A DNA stretch of 64,000 nucleotides from assembly GCF_032586175.1 (NCBI RefSeq), contig NZ_JAWHTE010000001.1:1-64000 (forward strand), given 5' to 3'. Positions 1 to 8,893 of this stretch are shown piece after piece. Under the pieces are notes generated by a model, which was not told the DNA's origin, did not search any database, and saw only the letters and a list, made by a program, of their open reading frames with translations. The stretch is from Ovoidimarina sediminis. Its GTDB lineage: Bacteria > Pseudomonadota > Alphaproteobacteria > Rhodobacterales > Rhodobacteraceae. Each line of letters starts with the position of its first letter. Position 1 is the stretch's first letter. A program made the translations under genes and the position numbers.

Positions 1-180
1 ACATGATCCATCCTCCCAGACAGGATGAATCACAAATCAGCTCCAACAGGAATCCCCGCGATTCAGGTTTTCAGTCGGATGCTTTAGGGGAGGCGAGCCT
101 TCAGAAATTCGTCCTCGAAGCGCCGCGGAAGCGCCATACACACACACTATTGACGACACAGATATGTGGCGGATCTGGCA
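1..180. other. Left-edge stretch without a recognisable gene
   Basis: I see no convincing coding signal, RNA or repeat here. The reading frames that cross it give translations without family resemblance. Base composition is less GC-rich than the rest of the window. It presumably holds the upstream region of the sterol-desaturase gene that begins at 181. Confidence 0.4.
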
Positions 181-1194
181 ATGGAAATTTACCAAAGCAT
201 CGCGAACGATCTTCAGTTTGTTTTCACGGGATTGGGGTCCCGTCTTGCGCTGGTTTACCTGGCGAGTGCGATCATCCTCGCCTTTTTCATATGGATAATC
301 AGGGGGCCGACGCAGGGCTTCATAGCATTTCTTTAACCGCGATCCTTCTACTTGCACCGCTCCAATCTGCTGGATGTTAAGCTCTTTGCCGTCCACAGGG
401 TACTGACTATCTTCGGAGTAACGGGTGCTACCCTTTTCGTCAGCTACGTTGCCCACCAGACGACCCTACTGATCACCGGGCTTACGGGTAATTCTCCGCC
501 CCCCCGCGGCGACAGCGTTGTCTTTGGCGAGATGATGGCCGTCACGCTGATCGCCGTCATGGCTACGGATTTCTGCAAATACTGGGCTCACCGCATGCAC
601 CACGAATGGCCGGTACTGTGGCCGTTCCACGCGGTCCATCACTCGGCAGAGGTGCTGACGCCACTTACACTGATGCGTGCGCACCCTTTTGAGACCTTCT
701 TTCGCAACGTATTCATCTCATTATTGGTCGGCTTGATTCAGGGCGCGATGGTGTTTGCGCTGGTAGGACAATCCAGCCTGCTAGTCATAGGGGGCGCAAA
801 CGCTTTCTACGTCGTTTTCAACGCTCTCGGCGCCAATCTTCGACACAGTCAGGTCTGGCTAAGCTTCGGGCCAGCGATTGAACACATTTTCATTTCTCCC
901 GCCCAGCATCAGGTTCACCACTCTATGGACAAGCGTCATCACAACAAGAACTACGGTTCGATGTTCGCGATCTGGGACTGGATGTTTGGTACGCTCTACG
1001 TGCCGCGCAATGGACAAGAGCAGCTTCGGTTCGGCGTCGCAGATGAAGAGGGTCGTCCATTGGGACAGCCCCATGAGACCCTCACTGCCGCACTCTTCAA
1101 CCCCTTCACGGAGAGCTGGGCTGTCATGCAGCGCAAGGCAGGACGACGCTCCATCCAATCACAGCACGAGGCCGAGGCAGACACGCGCTCATGA
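181..1194 (+). pseudogene. Sterol desaturase / fatty-acid hydroxylase family gene interrupted by an in-frame TAA
   Basis: This is a membrane di-iron oxygenase of the sterol desaturase/fatty acid hydroxylase superfamily. An ATG at 181 opens a 51-codon segment with one membrane helix, ending FIAFL and then TAA at 334-336. The same frame continues directly with PRSFYLHRS and runs to 1194, carrying the histidine clusters HRMHH, HAVHH and HQVHH that bind the two irons, and the C-terminal NYGSMFAIWDWMFGTLY block. Family members normally read straight through an F-P-R-x-x-x-H-R-S stretch here, so the stop looks like one point change. The only start before the His motifs is a TTG (352) inside conserved sequence. 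Readthrough or a sequencing error are alternatives. The gene is coupled to the next one by an ATGA overlap. Confidence 0.75.
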
Positions 1195-2309
1195 TACGCG
1201 GATTCTCCCTCTGGCTGGATTTCCTGCGCCTTAGTGCTGCATTGCTGGTGCTTATGGGTCATGTGGCGCATCAGCGTTTTACAGACGGGGCTATTGTGGA
1301 GTTGCGCACCTGGAATGTGGCCTCTGACGCTGTCGTGGTGTTCTTTGTCCTCTCCGGCGTGGTCATTGCCTACGCGACCGAGCGCGACGGTACGGCCGGT
1401 CGCTTCGCCTTCAACCGGTTGACCAGGCTCTGGTCGGTAATGATTCCCGCCGTGCTGATCACCCTGCTCTTCGACAGGATCGGTCTCTCGATCAATCCAG
1501 AAGCATACCCGCTGGATTATTACTGGCCATTGCCGCCAAGCGACCTGCTCCTGCGCAGCCTCACCTTCACCAATCAGTGGCAGGGCATCTGGGACTGGGT
1601 TCGGCCGGGTACGAATGGACCGCTATGGTCGCTGAGCTACGAGGCGGCTTACTACACGCTCTTCGCGATCGTCGTCTTTGCCCGCGGGGCACTTCGCTTG
1701 CTGCTCGCGACGCTTGTTGTTGTTCTGGCAGGCCTGCCGATCCTTCTATTGCTTCCGGCTTGGGTGCTCGGGGTTTGGGTTTGGAACATCGTTCGCTCCG
1801 GGAAGGTGGCGCTATCCCCCGTGGCGGCGATGCTTTGCGCGGTTGGCGCACCCGTGGTTGCGGTACTCGCAAAGGCCATGGGCGTTCACACCACACTCCT
1901 CGCGGCAACCGAGGCGCTCTTGCCGCCAGGAACGGTACAGCGGGCTATGGTGTATTCGGACGAGGTACTTTGGAATTCGATCTTGGCCCTGTTGGTGGCG
2001 CTGCACCTTATCGGAGTTTTTGCCCTGGCAAGGAGACCAAGGCCGTGGAAACTGCCAGACCGCGTTGCGCGGGCGGTGCGCTGGTCGGCTGGGGCGAGCT
2101 TCTCGCTTTACGTCACCCACTACCCGGTCCTGCACCTGATGGATGCGGTGCTGCCGGAAGACCTGCGGGCCAAAGTGGCCGTCTTTTTTGTTGGCCCGAT
2201 CCTTTTCGCCGTTCTGTTTGCTGCTGTTTTCGAGCGGCCCTTACCGCGCATCCGGGCTGCGCTTTCGAACGCCATGCCATCCTGGAACCATGGCCCACCG
2301 CGCTCGTGA
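1191..2309 (+). CDS. Acyltransferase family 3 (OafA/YrhL-like) membrane protein
   Basis: This is a 372-residue integral membrane acyltransferase of the Acyl_transf_3 family. These enzymes O-acylate sugars or other surface polymers from the cytoplasmic face. The N-terminus shows the family signature: an LDFLRLSAALLVLMGH helix with the catalytic-type His, followed by FFVLSGVVIAY and an R-x-x-R-L-W stretch after helix two. About ten hydrophobic helices follow. The ATG overlaps the stop of the broken desaturase gene (ATGA), so the two were probably co-transcribed. The acceptor cannot be told. Nothing clear lies between its end and the convergent DUF2059 gene. Confidence 0.85.
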   Translation: MIRGFSLWLDFLRLSAALLVLMGHVAHQRFTDGAIVELRTWNVASDAVVVFFVLSGVVIAYATERDGTAGRFAFNRLTRLWSVMIPAVLITLLFDRIGLSINPEAYPLDYYWPLPPSDLLLRSLTFTNQWQGIWDWVRPGTNGPLWSLSYEAAYYTLFAIVVFARGALRLLLATLVVVLAGLPILLLLPAWVLGVWVWNIVRSGKVALSPVAAMLCAVGAPVVAVLAKAMGVHTTLLAATEALLPPGTVQRAMVYSDEVLWNSILALLVALHLIGVFALARRPRPWKLPDRVARAVRWSAGASFSLYVTHYPVLHLMDAVLPEDLRAKVAVFFVGPILFAVLFAAVFERPLPRIRAALSNAMPSWNHGPPRS

Positions 2310-2463
2310 CAAAAGACCTTGCCGCAAACGGGCATGGTTGAAATCCTGTCCTTGACTTCGATTCTGCTGGTCGCCCGCCATTCCGAATTGGACCCATCGC
2401 GCGCAATCGGCTCATTAATCTGGCTGATATCGAGGCTTTACCAGTTCGTCAGATCATGTGGCC

Positions 2464-3294
2464 CTAGATATCCTGCCCGCCCATCAGCCGCCCCGCCGCC
2501 TGTCCGAGCGCGCGGGAGATCGCGACGTACATATCGTCGAACCCGTCGAACAACGCGCGGTTCAGCGCCTGCCCTGCCTCGGTCTCGGAAATCGCGATAT
2601 ACGCCTCCAGGTCCGCATCATCGAGCGGACGATAGGCCATCGAAAGGTAGGAAAAAACCCAAAGCGTCGTGTCTTCCCGGATCAGATCTTCCTGCGACCA
2701 GACTTCGCGCAGCATGTCGTTCTCGGTCATGCTGGGGGGCAGCGCATCGCTGTCGGCCAACCCCTCGTAGAACGCATAATTCGAATTCATCGCGCCCATC
2801 ACGTTCGATTCGACAAGGTCGTTGGCCTCAACGAACCGGTCCAGCAGGTCGAGCCGCGCATCGCCCGCATCCCGCAACCCGAGATAGGTTTCCTCGGCCG
2901 CCGCCTCGATATCCTCGTCCATGAGCGCCGCGCGCGCGCTGATCTCGAAATCGATGATCCGCTGGCCGCGTTCGGAGGTGAAGAACTCGAGAAGGGGATC
3001 GAGGTCGGTTTCCGCGAGCCCGTCCTCTAGCCCGGCCTCGACGGCCTCCAGCATGGCGTCGGTGTCGTAGATCTCGTCCACCGTCCCCTGCCAGGATGCG
3101 CTCGGCACACCGCCGAACATGTCGTTCGCGATATCGTCGCCATAGGCGAGCCCCTCCTCGCGCATCAGTGCGATGATCCGCGGCAGGCCAATCGCCTCGC
3201 CCAGGCTGCGCAGATCCTCCGCCCGATCCGCCATTGCGGGCGGTGCGGTGACGATCGCGGCCGCGATCACGAAGGCAGACAAAACTTTGGACAT
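2464..3294 (-). CDS. DUF2059 domain-containing exported protein
   Basis: This is a 276-residue protein with a clean signal peptide (MSKVLSAFVIAAAIVTAPPAMA), so it should be periplasmic. The rest is acidic and mostly helical. The segment near residues 80-135, with the LLEFFTSERGQRIIDFE pattern, matches the DUF2059 type, and a related helical pattern recurs towards the C-terminus. The family has no established biochemical role. It stands alone, convergent with the acyltransferase and upstream of the tRNA gene, and looks like ordinary core genome of this group. Confidence 0.8.
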   Translation of the reverse strand: MSKVLSAFVIAAAIVTAPPAMADRAEDLRSLGEAIGLPRIIALMREEGLAYGDDIANDMFGGVPSASWQGTVDEIYDTDAMLEAVEAGLEDGLAETDLDPLLEFFTSERGQRIIDFEISARAALMDEDIEAAAEETYLGLRDAGDARLDLLDRFVEANDLVESNVMGAMNSNYAFYEGLADSDALPPSMTENDMLREVWSQEDLIREDTTLWVFSYLSMAYRPLDDADLEAYIAISETEAGQALNRALFDGFDDMYVAISRALGQAAGRLMGGQDI

Positions 3295-3426
3295 GACGAA
3301 CTCCGGTCTCTCCCCTCGTTAGGCTAGTGTCGCTCCGGCCGATTTCCAAGGCGGGGCCACGCGAATATGACGCAAAATGGTTGCGTCCACCGCGCCGATC
3401 TTCTAATCGGTCGCGCGACCCTTCGC

Positions 3427-3516
3427 GGAGAGGTGCCGGAGTGGTCGAACGGGGCGGTCTCGAAAACCGTTGTGGGTGCAAGCCCACCCAGGGTTCGAAT
3501 CCCTGTCTCTCCGCCA
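3427..3516 (+). tRNA. tRNA-Ser (anticodon CGA), with encoded CCA
   Basis: The acceptor stem pairs GGAGAGG with TCTCTCC. The anticodon arm has loop CTCGAAA, giving anticodon CGA (reads UCG). A long variable arm of the class II type (TGTGGGTGCAAGCCCACC) and the T arm CAGGG-TTCGAAT-CCCTG are present. The discriminator is G and CCA is encoded at 3514-3516. The long variable arm and anticodon both identify serine. Confidence 0.96.
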
Positions 3517-3707
3517 CTACCCCCGATAACCCGTTGAAACAATGTGGTTCGCTGCGGTCCCGGCAATCGCCCGGGGCACCGGCCATGCCGCAGTTGCAAC
3601 GGGATTGATCCGGATCAAGTCGCAGGGCGCGTTCCCGCATCATACTTCTTTCAAAGGCCATGCCCGGCTGTGCGGCGGCCTAAGCTCCGGCGGGAAAGGA
3701 AGATCCG

Positions 3708-4154
3708 ATGTATGAAAGAATTCTCGTGGCGACCGACGGATCGGATCTTGCGGGTCACGCCGTCGAGCATGGCATCGCGCTTGCAAAGGCCGTCGGTGCG
3801 GACCTCGTCTTCGTCACCGTGACCGAACTCTGGTCCGCTCTCGAAGTCGCAGGCCAATACGAAGGCGGCGACCTGAGCGCGATCCCTGATTACGAGGCCG
3901 CCGCCGCAGCCTCTGCCAGAGATGTGCTTCAAGCCTTCGAAACGCGCGCGAAGGCCGCCGGCGTCACCGCCACCTCGGTTCACGTGCCCGACCGGCACCC
4001 CGCCGACGGAATCATGGAGACGGCGGACAGGGAGGAGTGCGACCTGATCGTCATGGCCACCCACGGGCGGCGCGGCGTGCGCAAGATGCTGATCGGCAGC
4101 CAGACGGCGGAGGTTCTGGCGCTGAGCAAGCGTCCCGTTCTCGTCCTGAGGTAG
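3708..4154 (+). CDS. Universal stress protein (UspA family)
   Basis: This is a 148-residue single-domain UspA-fold protein. It begins with the usual YERILVATDGS strand-loop holding the adenine-contacting Asp, and ends with ATHG-x9-GS plus the RPVLVLR last strand, the ATP-binding type of USP signature. The first Gly of the canonical G-x2-G motif is Ala here. These cytoplasmic proteins are induced by stress; partners are unknown. It is monocistronic, follows a GGAAAGGAAG Shine-Dalgarno, and is convergent with the aldehyde dehydrogenase. Confidence 0.93.
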   Translation: MYERILVATDGSDLAGHAVEHGIALAKAVGADLVFVTVTELWSALEVAGQYEGGDLSAIPDYEAAAAASARDVLQAFETRAKAAGVTATSVHVPDRHPADGIMETADREECDLIVMATHGRRGVRKMLIGSQTAEVLALSKRPVLVLR

Positions 4155-4172
4155 CCGTCCGGCCCTCCCCGC

Positions 4173-5633
4173 CTACCCCGCCATGATGTTGACGGCCTTC
4201 ACCTCGGTGTAGCTCAGGATCTCGTCGATCCCCTCTTCGCGCCCGGTGCCGGAGTTCTTGAACCCGCCGTGGGGCACGTTGCGGAAATGCGTGCCGCAGC
4301 CGTTGATCCAGACATAACCCGCCTCGACCTCACGCGTGAGCCTGAGGGCAAGATCGAGATCGCGCGTCCAGATCGACGCCGTGAGGCCGAGGTCGATCGC
4401 GTTGGCCATCTCGATCACCTCGTCGATCTCGCGCCACTTGAAGACCGACAGGACCGGGCCGAACACCTCTTCCCGAGCGATCCGCATATCCGTGGTTACA
4501 TCGGTGAACACCGTGGGCTCCACCCAGAAGCCCTTTTCATATTCGGGGCCCTCAGGCCGCTTGCCGCCCGCGGCCAGCGTTGCCCCGTCCGCCTTGGCGA
4601 TATCGATATACTTCATCGTCTTGTCGTACTGCATCTTCGAGTTCATCGGCCCCATGTCGGAAGCCGGATCGAGCGGATCGCCGGCCTTCATAGTCGATAT
4701 TTTCTCGATCACCCGGGGGAGTACGGTGTCATAGACGTCCTCGTGCAGCATCAGCCGCGAGGTCGAGCCGCAGGACTGGCCTTGCCAGGCGAAGTTCATG
4801 CCCCGGACGGCGGCCGCGCTCGCCGCGTCGAGATCGGCGTCGGGGCAGATGATCATCGGGTTCTTGCCGCCAAGCTCCAGCGTCACGTGTTTCACCGCCA
4901 CGTCCGCGGCCGCGCGCTGAATCGCCATGCCCGTCGCCGCATGGCCGATGAAGGCGATGCGTTTGATCTTCGGGTGCCTGACGATGGCCTCGCCTGTCGC
5001 GGGGCCGCCGGTGACGATGTTGACGACGCCGGCGGGCAGGATCTCGGTCACGATCTCGCCCAGCACGCAGGCCGACAGCGGCGAGGTCTCGCAAGGCTTG
5101 ATGATGATCGCGTTGCCCGGAATGATCGCGCTCGCCAGCCGCGAGGCGGCGAAGCCGAAGGGGTGGTTGAACGGGATGATCCGCCCCACGATCCCGTAGG
5201 GCGTGGGCAGCGTCATGTGCAGGCCCTTGGCGGTTGCGGGGATCGTCTGGCCCTTGATCTCGAAGGCGAGGCCCGCGGCCAGCCGGATCCGCTCCACCGA
5301 TTTCTCGACGTCCGCCTTCATCTTGCCGATGGTGTTGCCGGTATCGATCGCCTCGAGTTCGGCAAGTTCGTCTGCCCGCTCGAGGATCGCGTCACCCAGC
5401 CGGTTGAGGTACCCCGCCCGCGCCTGCATATCGAGCGCAGCCCAGGCCTTCTGCGCCTTGGTTGCCGCTGCGACCGCGCGTTCCACATCCGCCGCCGTGC
5501 CCTCCGGCACCCGCCCGATCAGCGCCTCTGTCGCGGGGTTTATCGTTTCGATCCAGCCGCCGCCTTCGCTTTCGACGAATTCACCGCCGATCAGCATCCG
5601 GCCAATCATCAGGCCGCCTTCGTCCTTCGCCAT
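4173..5633 (-). CDS. NAD(P)-dependent aldehyde dehydrogenase
   Basis: This is a 486-residue ALDH-superfamily enzyme that oxidises an aldehyde to the acid in the cytoplasm. Key residues are visible: Asn156 in PFNHPFG, Lys179 in IIIKPCE, the general base Glu253 in TLELGGK and the nucleophile Cys288 in GQSCGS. The substrate is not predictable, though the sequence is of the betaine/hydroxybenzaldehyde type. It is the last gene of the minus-strand operon starting with tctA at 11941 and lies 11 nt after the AroE-like gene, with an AAGGAGG ribosome site before the ATG at 5633. A role in oxidising a pathway aldehyde is inference from context. Confidence 0.93.
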   Translation of the reverse strand: MAKDEGGLMIGRMLIGGEFVESEGGGWIETINPATEALIGRVPEGTAADVERAVAAATKAQKAWAALDMQARAGYLNRLGDAILERADELAELEAIDTGNTIGKMKADVEKSVERIRLAAGLAFEIKGQTIPATAKGLHMTLPTPYGIVGRIIPFNHPFGFAASRLASAIIPGNAIIIKPCETSPLSACVLGEIVTEILPAGVVNIVTGGPATGEAIVRHPKIKRIAFIGHAATGMAIQRAAADVAVKHVTLELGGKNPMIICPDADLDAASAAAVRGMNFAWQGQSCGSTSRLMLHEDVYDTVLPRVIEKISTMKAGDPLDPASDMGPMNSKMQYDKTMKYIDIAKADGATLAAGGKRPEGPEYEKGFWVEPTVFTDVTTDMRIAREEVFGPVLSVFKWREIDEVIEMANAIDLGLTASIWTRDLDLALRLTREVEAGYVWINGCGTHFRNVPHGGFKNSGTGREEGIDEILSYTEVKAVNIMAG

Positions 5634-5644
5634 GTCGTCCTCCT

Positions 5645-6499
5645 TCAGCGGTCGCCCAGAATGCTCTCTTCCATCATCGAGCGAAGTTCATCGGTCACCT
5701 CGGGCTTCAGCCCGAACCACAGTTTCCAGGCTGGCGGGCCCTGGTGGATAAGCATGCCAAGCCCGCCCACGGCGGCGTTCCCCCGCGCCCGCGCCGCCTC
5801 GACAAGCGGCGTCTCGAGTGGGGTGTAGATGATATCGGCCACCACTGCGTCTGGCCCGAGCGCATCAAGCCGAAGATCCAGCGGCGGTTGCCCCACCATG
5901 CCAAGGCTCGTGGTGTTGACGACCGTCGCCGCCCCTTCAAGCGCCCCGTGCCGTTCCTCCCAGCCCACCACCTCGATCGGCCCACCGATATCGGCCGCCA
6001 GTCGGTCGGCATGCGCGCGCGTCCGGTTCACCAGCCGCACCGCCGGCGCGCCCTCGGACAGAAGCGCGTGGCAGATCGCCCGCGATCCGCCCCCTGCCCC
6101 GATCACCGTTGCGGGCCCCGCATCGCCGCGCCAACCCGGCACCGATTGCTTCAGGTTGCCGAGGAAGCCCAGCCAGTCGTTGTTCGTCCCCCAGAGCGAT
6201 CCGTCGTCCCGCACCACGACGCAGGAAATCGCCCCGATCTTACGGGCGACCGGATCGATCTCATCCACGATCTCCATGGCCTGAAGCTTGTGCGGGATCG
6301 TCAGGTTGGCGCCCGCGAAATTCAGTGCCGGAAGCGCGCGCAGCGCAGCCTCGAGCCGCGCGGGTTCGAGCGGCAGGAAGACGTATTTGCCCTGCAGCCC
6401 GGTCTGCCGGAACCAGTAATTGTGCATCAAGGGCGAGCGCGAATGCATCACGGGCCAGCCCATGACGCCGATCAGGTGATAGCTTTGCGTGTCGCTCAT
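5645..6499 (-). CDS. Shikimate dehydrogenase family protein (AroE-like)
   Basis: This is a 284-residue two-domain AroE-fold oxidoreductase. The substrate domain has SRSP (residues 20-23) and the catalytic Lys71 in NLTIPHK. The dinucleotide domain has GAGGGSRA near residue 134 and NRT near residue 158, suggesting NADP. The usual N-T-D-G of true shikimate dehydrogenases reads N-N-D-W (106-109): the Asp is kept but the neighbourhood differs. Its place inside a catabolic operon, overlapping the class II aldolase by ATGA, points to a quinate/shikimate-like or other hydroxy-acid dehydrogenase rather than a biosynthetic AroE. Confidence 0.85.
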   Translation of the reverse strand: MSDTQSYHLIGVMGWPVMHSRSPLMHNYWFRQTGLQGKYVFLPLEPARLEAALRALPALNFAGANLTIPHKLQAMEIVDEIDPVARKIGAISCVVVRDDGSLWGTNNDWLGFLGNLKQSVPGWRGDAGPATVIGAGGGSRAICHALLSEGAPAVRLVNRTRAHADRLAADIGGPIEVVGWEERHGALEGAATVVNTTSLGMVGQPPLDLRLDALGPDAVVADIIYTPLETPLVEAARARGNAAVGGLGMLIHQGPPAWKLWFGLKPEVTDELRSMMEESILGDR

Positions 6500-7161
6500 G
6501 CATCCTCCAGCTTGGCGCGGTAATGCTCCCAGGTCCGCCGGAATAGCCCCTCGGTCCAGAGCTTCTTGCGCGCCGCCTCGGCCTCCGCCTCGGAAAAGGC
6601 GTAGGGCTCGCCGATCTGGCGGGCCATGTATTGCCGCCGCACGTTTTCTTCGAGGTAGACGATCAGAACGAAGGCCTCGACGATATCGGCTCCCACCGTC
6701 ACTGCGCCGTGCGATTTCATCAGCGCCGCGGGGCGTTCCCCCATCACCTTGTTGAGCCTTGCCGACATCTCGGGGCTGTTGATCGAGTCGGGTGTATCGA
6801 GCACCGGCACCGGATGCACCAGCGTGCCCTGCGCGAAGACCGGAAGGTAGTCATGCCCCGTCATCGTCAGGAAGGTCGACCACGAGGGATGGGCGTGCAC
6901 GATCGCCCCCACCTCTGGCCGATCGCGGTAGATCCCGGCATGGAGGTGGAATTCGAGCGGCGGCTTACCGGCCCCCTCGATCAGGGTGCCGTCGAGATCG
7001 ACGGTGCAGATATCCGCCGCCGTCAGGCGGCTTCGCTGGGCCGAGCCGATGTTGATGAACATCCCCCCCTCGGTCCGGATCGAGGCATGGCCGTTGAAAT
7101 CGATGATGCCCTGATGCTCGAGCATCCTCAGGCACAGGGCCAGATCGTCTCTCTCGCTCAT
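6496..7161 (-). CDS. Class II aldolase/adducin family protein (first copy)
   Basis: This is a 221-residue class II aldolase/adducin-fold protein. The N-terminal GHASIRTEGGMFINIGS block and the zinc-type VHAHPSW motif (two His) are present, with a further MKSHGAV His downstream. Known members act as sugar-phosphate aldolases or epimerases, and some as decarboxylases of aromatic or ring-fission acids. The start at 7161 (MSERDDLAL) is chosen because the upstream extension is Arg/Gly-rich and runs into the next gene. It is co-transcribed with the second class II aldolase, 1 nt away. Substrate unknown. Confidence 0.85.
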   Translation of the reverse strand: MSERDDLALCLRMLEHQGIIDFNGHASIRTEGGMFINIGSAQRSRLTAADICTVDLDGTLIEGAGKPPLEFHLHAGIYRDRPEVGAIVHAHPSWSTFLTMTGHDYLPVFAQGTLVHPVPVLDTPDSINSPEMSARLNKVMGERPAALMKSHGAVTVGADIVEAFVLIVYLEENVRRQYMARQIGEPYAFSEAEAEAARKKLWTEGLFRRTWEHYRAKLEDA

Positions 7162-7162
7162 C

Positions 7163-7903
7163 TCACCACCCCGCTGTATCGCGTATCTCGCGCCGCCAGA
7201 GATCCCAGGCCCGCATCCCCGCCGTCTGGTTCGGCACATCCGCCAGTACGCCTTCCTCGTCGCGCAGAACGGCCAGCTCCTCGCCCTCCTCGGCCAGGGC
7301 GCCGGCCCAGTGCTGTACCCGTGCGTTCACCTCGGTATAGACGGCCCGGAACACCGCCACCTCGAGCGATCGGCCGCAGGCCACCGATCCATGCGCGCGC
7401 ATCAGCGCCACGGGCCGGTCGGCGAGGCATTCGGCCAGCTTCCCGCCCTTCTCGTTGTCCGACACCAGCATGTCGGTTGCCCCGTAATGCTTCCAGATGT
7501 CGAACACGGGCACCCCGCCCGCAAGAAATGCCGCGTTGTGAAAGCAGGCCTGCATCGGGGCTTTCGCGATCCCGAACGGGATCACAGAGGGCGAATGGCT
7601 GTGCACCACCGCGTTCACGTCGGGCCGCGCGGCATAGATCTGCCCGTGGATGAAACGTTCGAGAAAACCTTTCGGCGCGTCCGGATCGCAGGCCTCGCTT
7701 TCAAGGTCGTATTCCACGATATCCTCGGGCATCACCAGAGCGGGCGCCAGCGCGCGGGACATCAGGTAGCGGTCGGGCGCATCGGGGTGGCGCATCGAGA
7801 CATGGCCGAAGCCGTCCACCACGCCCCGCGCGGCCAGAATGCGCGCCGCCGCCGCGACATCGGCGATGCGTTCGGGGGCAACAGGTCCTCCACTCGCGGG
7901 CAT
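7163..7903 (-). CDS. Class II aldolase/adducin family protein (second copy)
   Basis: This is a 246-residue class II aldolase/adducin-fold protein. It has FGHVSMRHPDAPDRYLMSR near residues 25-43, the metal motif VVHSHSPSVIPFG near 95-107 and MRAHGSV further on. It is closely related to the gene at 54841-55575 (same FGHxSxRHP and VHSHSxxVIPFGI blocks) and more distantly to its neighbour. The start at 7903 overlaps the preceding stop by one base (TGATG). Two adjacent divergent copies suggest either sequential steps or a hetero-oligomer; decarboxylation of an ortho-carboxyl catechol is one known role of such enzymes. Confidence 0.85.
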   Translation of the reverse strand: MPASGGPVAPERIADVAAAARILAARGVVDGFGHVSMRHPDAPDRYLMSRALAPALVMPEDIVEYDLESEACDPDAPKGFLERFIHGQIYAARPDVNAVVHSHSPSVIPFGIAKAPMQACFHNAAFLAGGVPVFDIWKHYGATDMLVSDNEKGGKLAECLADRPVALMRAHGSVACGRSLEVAVFRAVYTEVNARVQHWAGALAEEGEELAVLRDEEGVLADVPNQTAGMRAWDLWRREIRDTAGW

Positions 7904-8892
7904 CAGATGATCACCTTCGTTTCGATCGTGTCGGGAAAGATTTCCTCCGGCGCGAATTGCCGGTGCGCGATCCCCTGCTGGTAGGTGTAAAGCCCCATCA
8001 TCTCCCAAGTCTTCCGGTTTGCCTCGATCCCGAAGGGAAACAGCTCCTTGCCGAATGTCTGCTGCATCTTTCTGGCATAGATCGGCAGCCAGGCCACCGG
8101 ATAGCGCGACACCGCCGGGTCGAGGATCCGTTCCACGCTGCGCCGCCGGCTTTCGTCGAAGGCCGCATAAAGGTTCCGCGCCGCCCATGGATGCGCCTCC
8201 AGCACCGATTTCTTCATCGCCACGATATGCATGATCGGCCAGACGCCGGTGTCGGCATATTGCTGTTCCTCACGTTCCAGGAAATCCGGAAACAGCCGCA
8301 CCACATCGGGGTGGCCTTCGAGGAAACATGTGGGCGGGCGCGCGATGATCGCACAGTCAAGTTCTCCGCTTGCCAGCATCTCCGACAGCGACTTGTCCTT
8401 CACGCGCGTGATCTCGATGCCGTCGGGCAGGTTCAGTTCCACCTTCTCTTCGCGCCCCGGCGCATTGGCCCCCGCCTGCACCCAGCGGATTTTCGTCATG
8501 TCCATCCCGACATCGTTCTGCATCCAGCCGCGCATCCAGACAGCGGCGGAATGCGCCCATTCTGGGCTGCCCACCGTCTTGCCGTAAAGATCCTCGATCT
8601 TTTCGATGCCCGCCTTGCGATTGACGTAGAAAGACGAAAACCGGAACAGCCGCGAACAGATCACCGGAAGGCCGATCAGATCGCTGTTCTCGCGCGTCAC
8701 CTGGGTAGAGAACTTGGCGAAACTCATTTCGGAGAGGTCGAATTCCCGATGCGCCGTCATCCGCGCGAAGCATTCGTGATGGCCCAGCAGCAGCCAGTTG
8801 AGGTCGATCCCCTCGGGCTGAACGGCCCCGGTCCGGATATCGCGGAAGTGATCGTAATCGGTGGTGGCGATGGTCAATGGCAGTTTTGTCAT
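7903..8892 (-). CDS. 4,5-dihydroxyphthalate decarboxylase-like protein (first of three)
   Basis: This 329-residue protein has the periplasmic-binding-protein-like fold used by 4,5-dihydroxyphthalate decarboxylase (Pht5 type). It opens with LTIATTDYDHFRDIRTG and has the conserved FDLSEMSFAKF and YVNRKAGIEKIEDLYGKTVG blocks. There is no signal peptide, which favours a cytoplasmic enzyme over a transporter binding protein, although automated annotation often says the latter. The start at 8892 is chosen because upstream codons overlap the ornithine cyclodeaminase-like gene. Paralogues lie at 27568-28554 and 30221-31162. The actual substrate is unproven. Confidence 0.72.
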   Translation of the reverse strand: MTKLPLTIATTDYDHFRDIRTGAVQPEGIDLNWLLLGHHECFARMTAHREFDLSEMSFAKFSTQVTRENSDLIGLPVICSRLFRFSSFYVNRKAGIEKIEDLYGKTVGSPEWAHSAAVWMRGWMQNDVGMDMTKIRWVQAGANAPGREEKVELNLPDGIEITRVKDKSLSEMLASGELDCAIIARPPTCFLEGHPDVVRLFPDFLEREEQQYADTGVWPIMHIVAMKKSVLEAHPWAARNLYAAFDESRRRSVERILDPAVSRYPVAWLPIYARKMQQTFGKELFPFGIEANRKTWEMMGLYTYQQGIAHRQFAPEEIFPDTIETKVII

Positions 8893-8893
8893 G

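Noticed and set aside
3427..3516. tRNA-Ser as an integration site for the island
   Set aside because: I looked for a repeat of the tRNA 3' end and for an integrase gene near it and saw neither.
4269..5828. 519-codon open frame on the plus strand opposite the aldehyde dehydrogenase
   Set aside because: Arg/His/Asp-rich shadow translation with no motifs. The minus strand has all ALDH catalytic residues.
7903..8892. Reading the decarboxylase-like genes as ABC transporter binding proteins
   Set aside because: No signal peptide or lipobox, and no ABC permease or ATPase gene adjacent. The blocks match Pht5-type enzymes better, though this is not proof.
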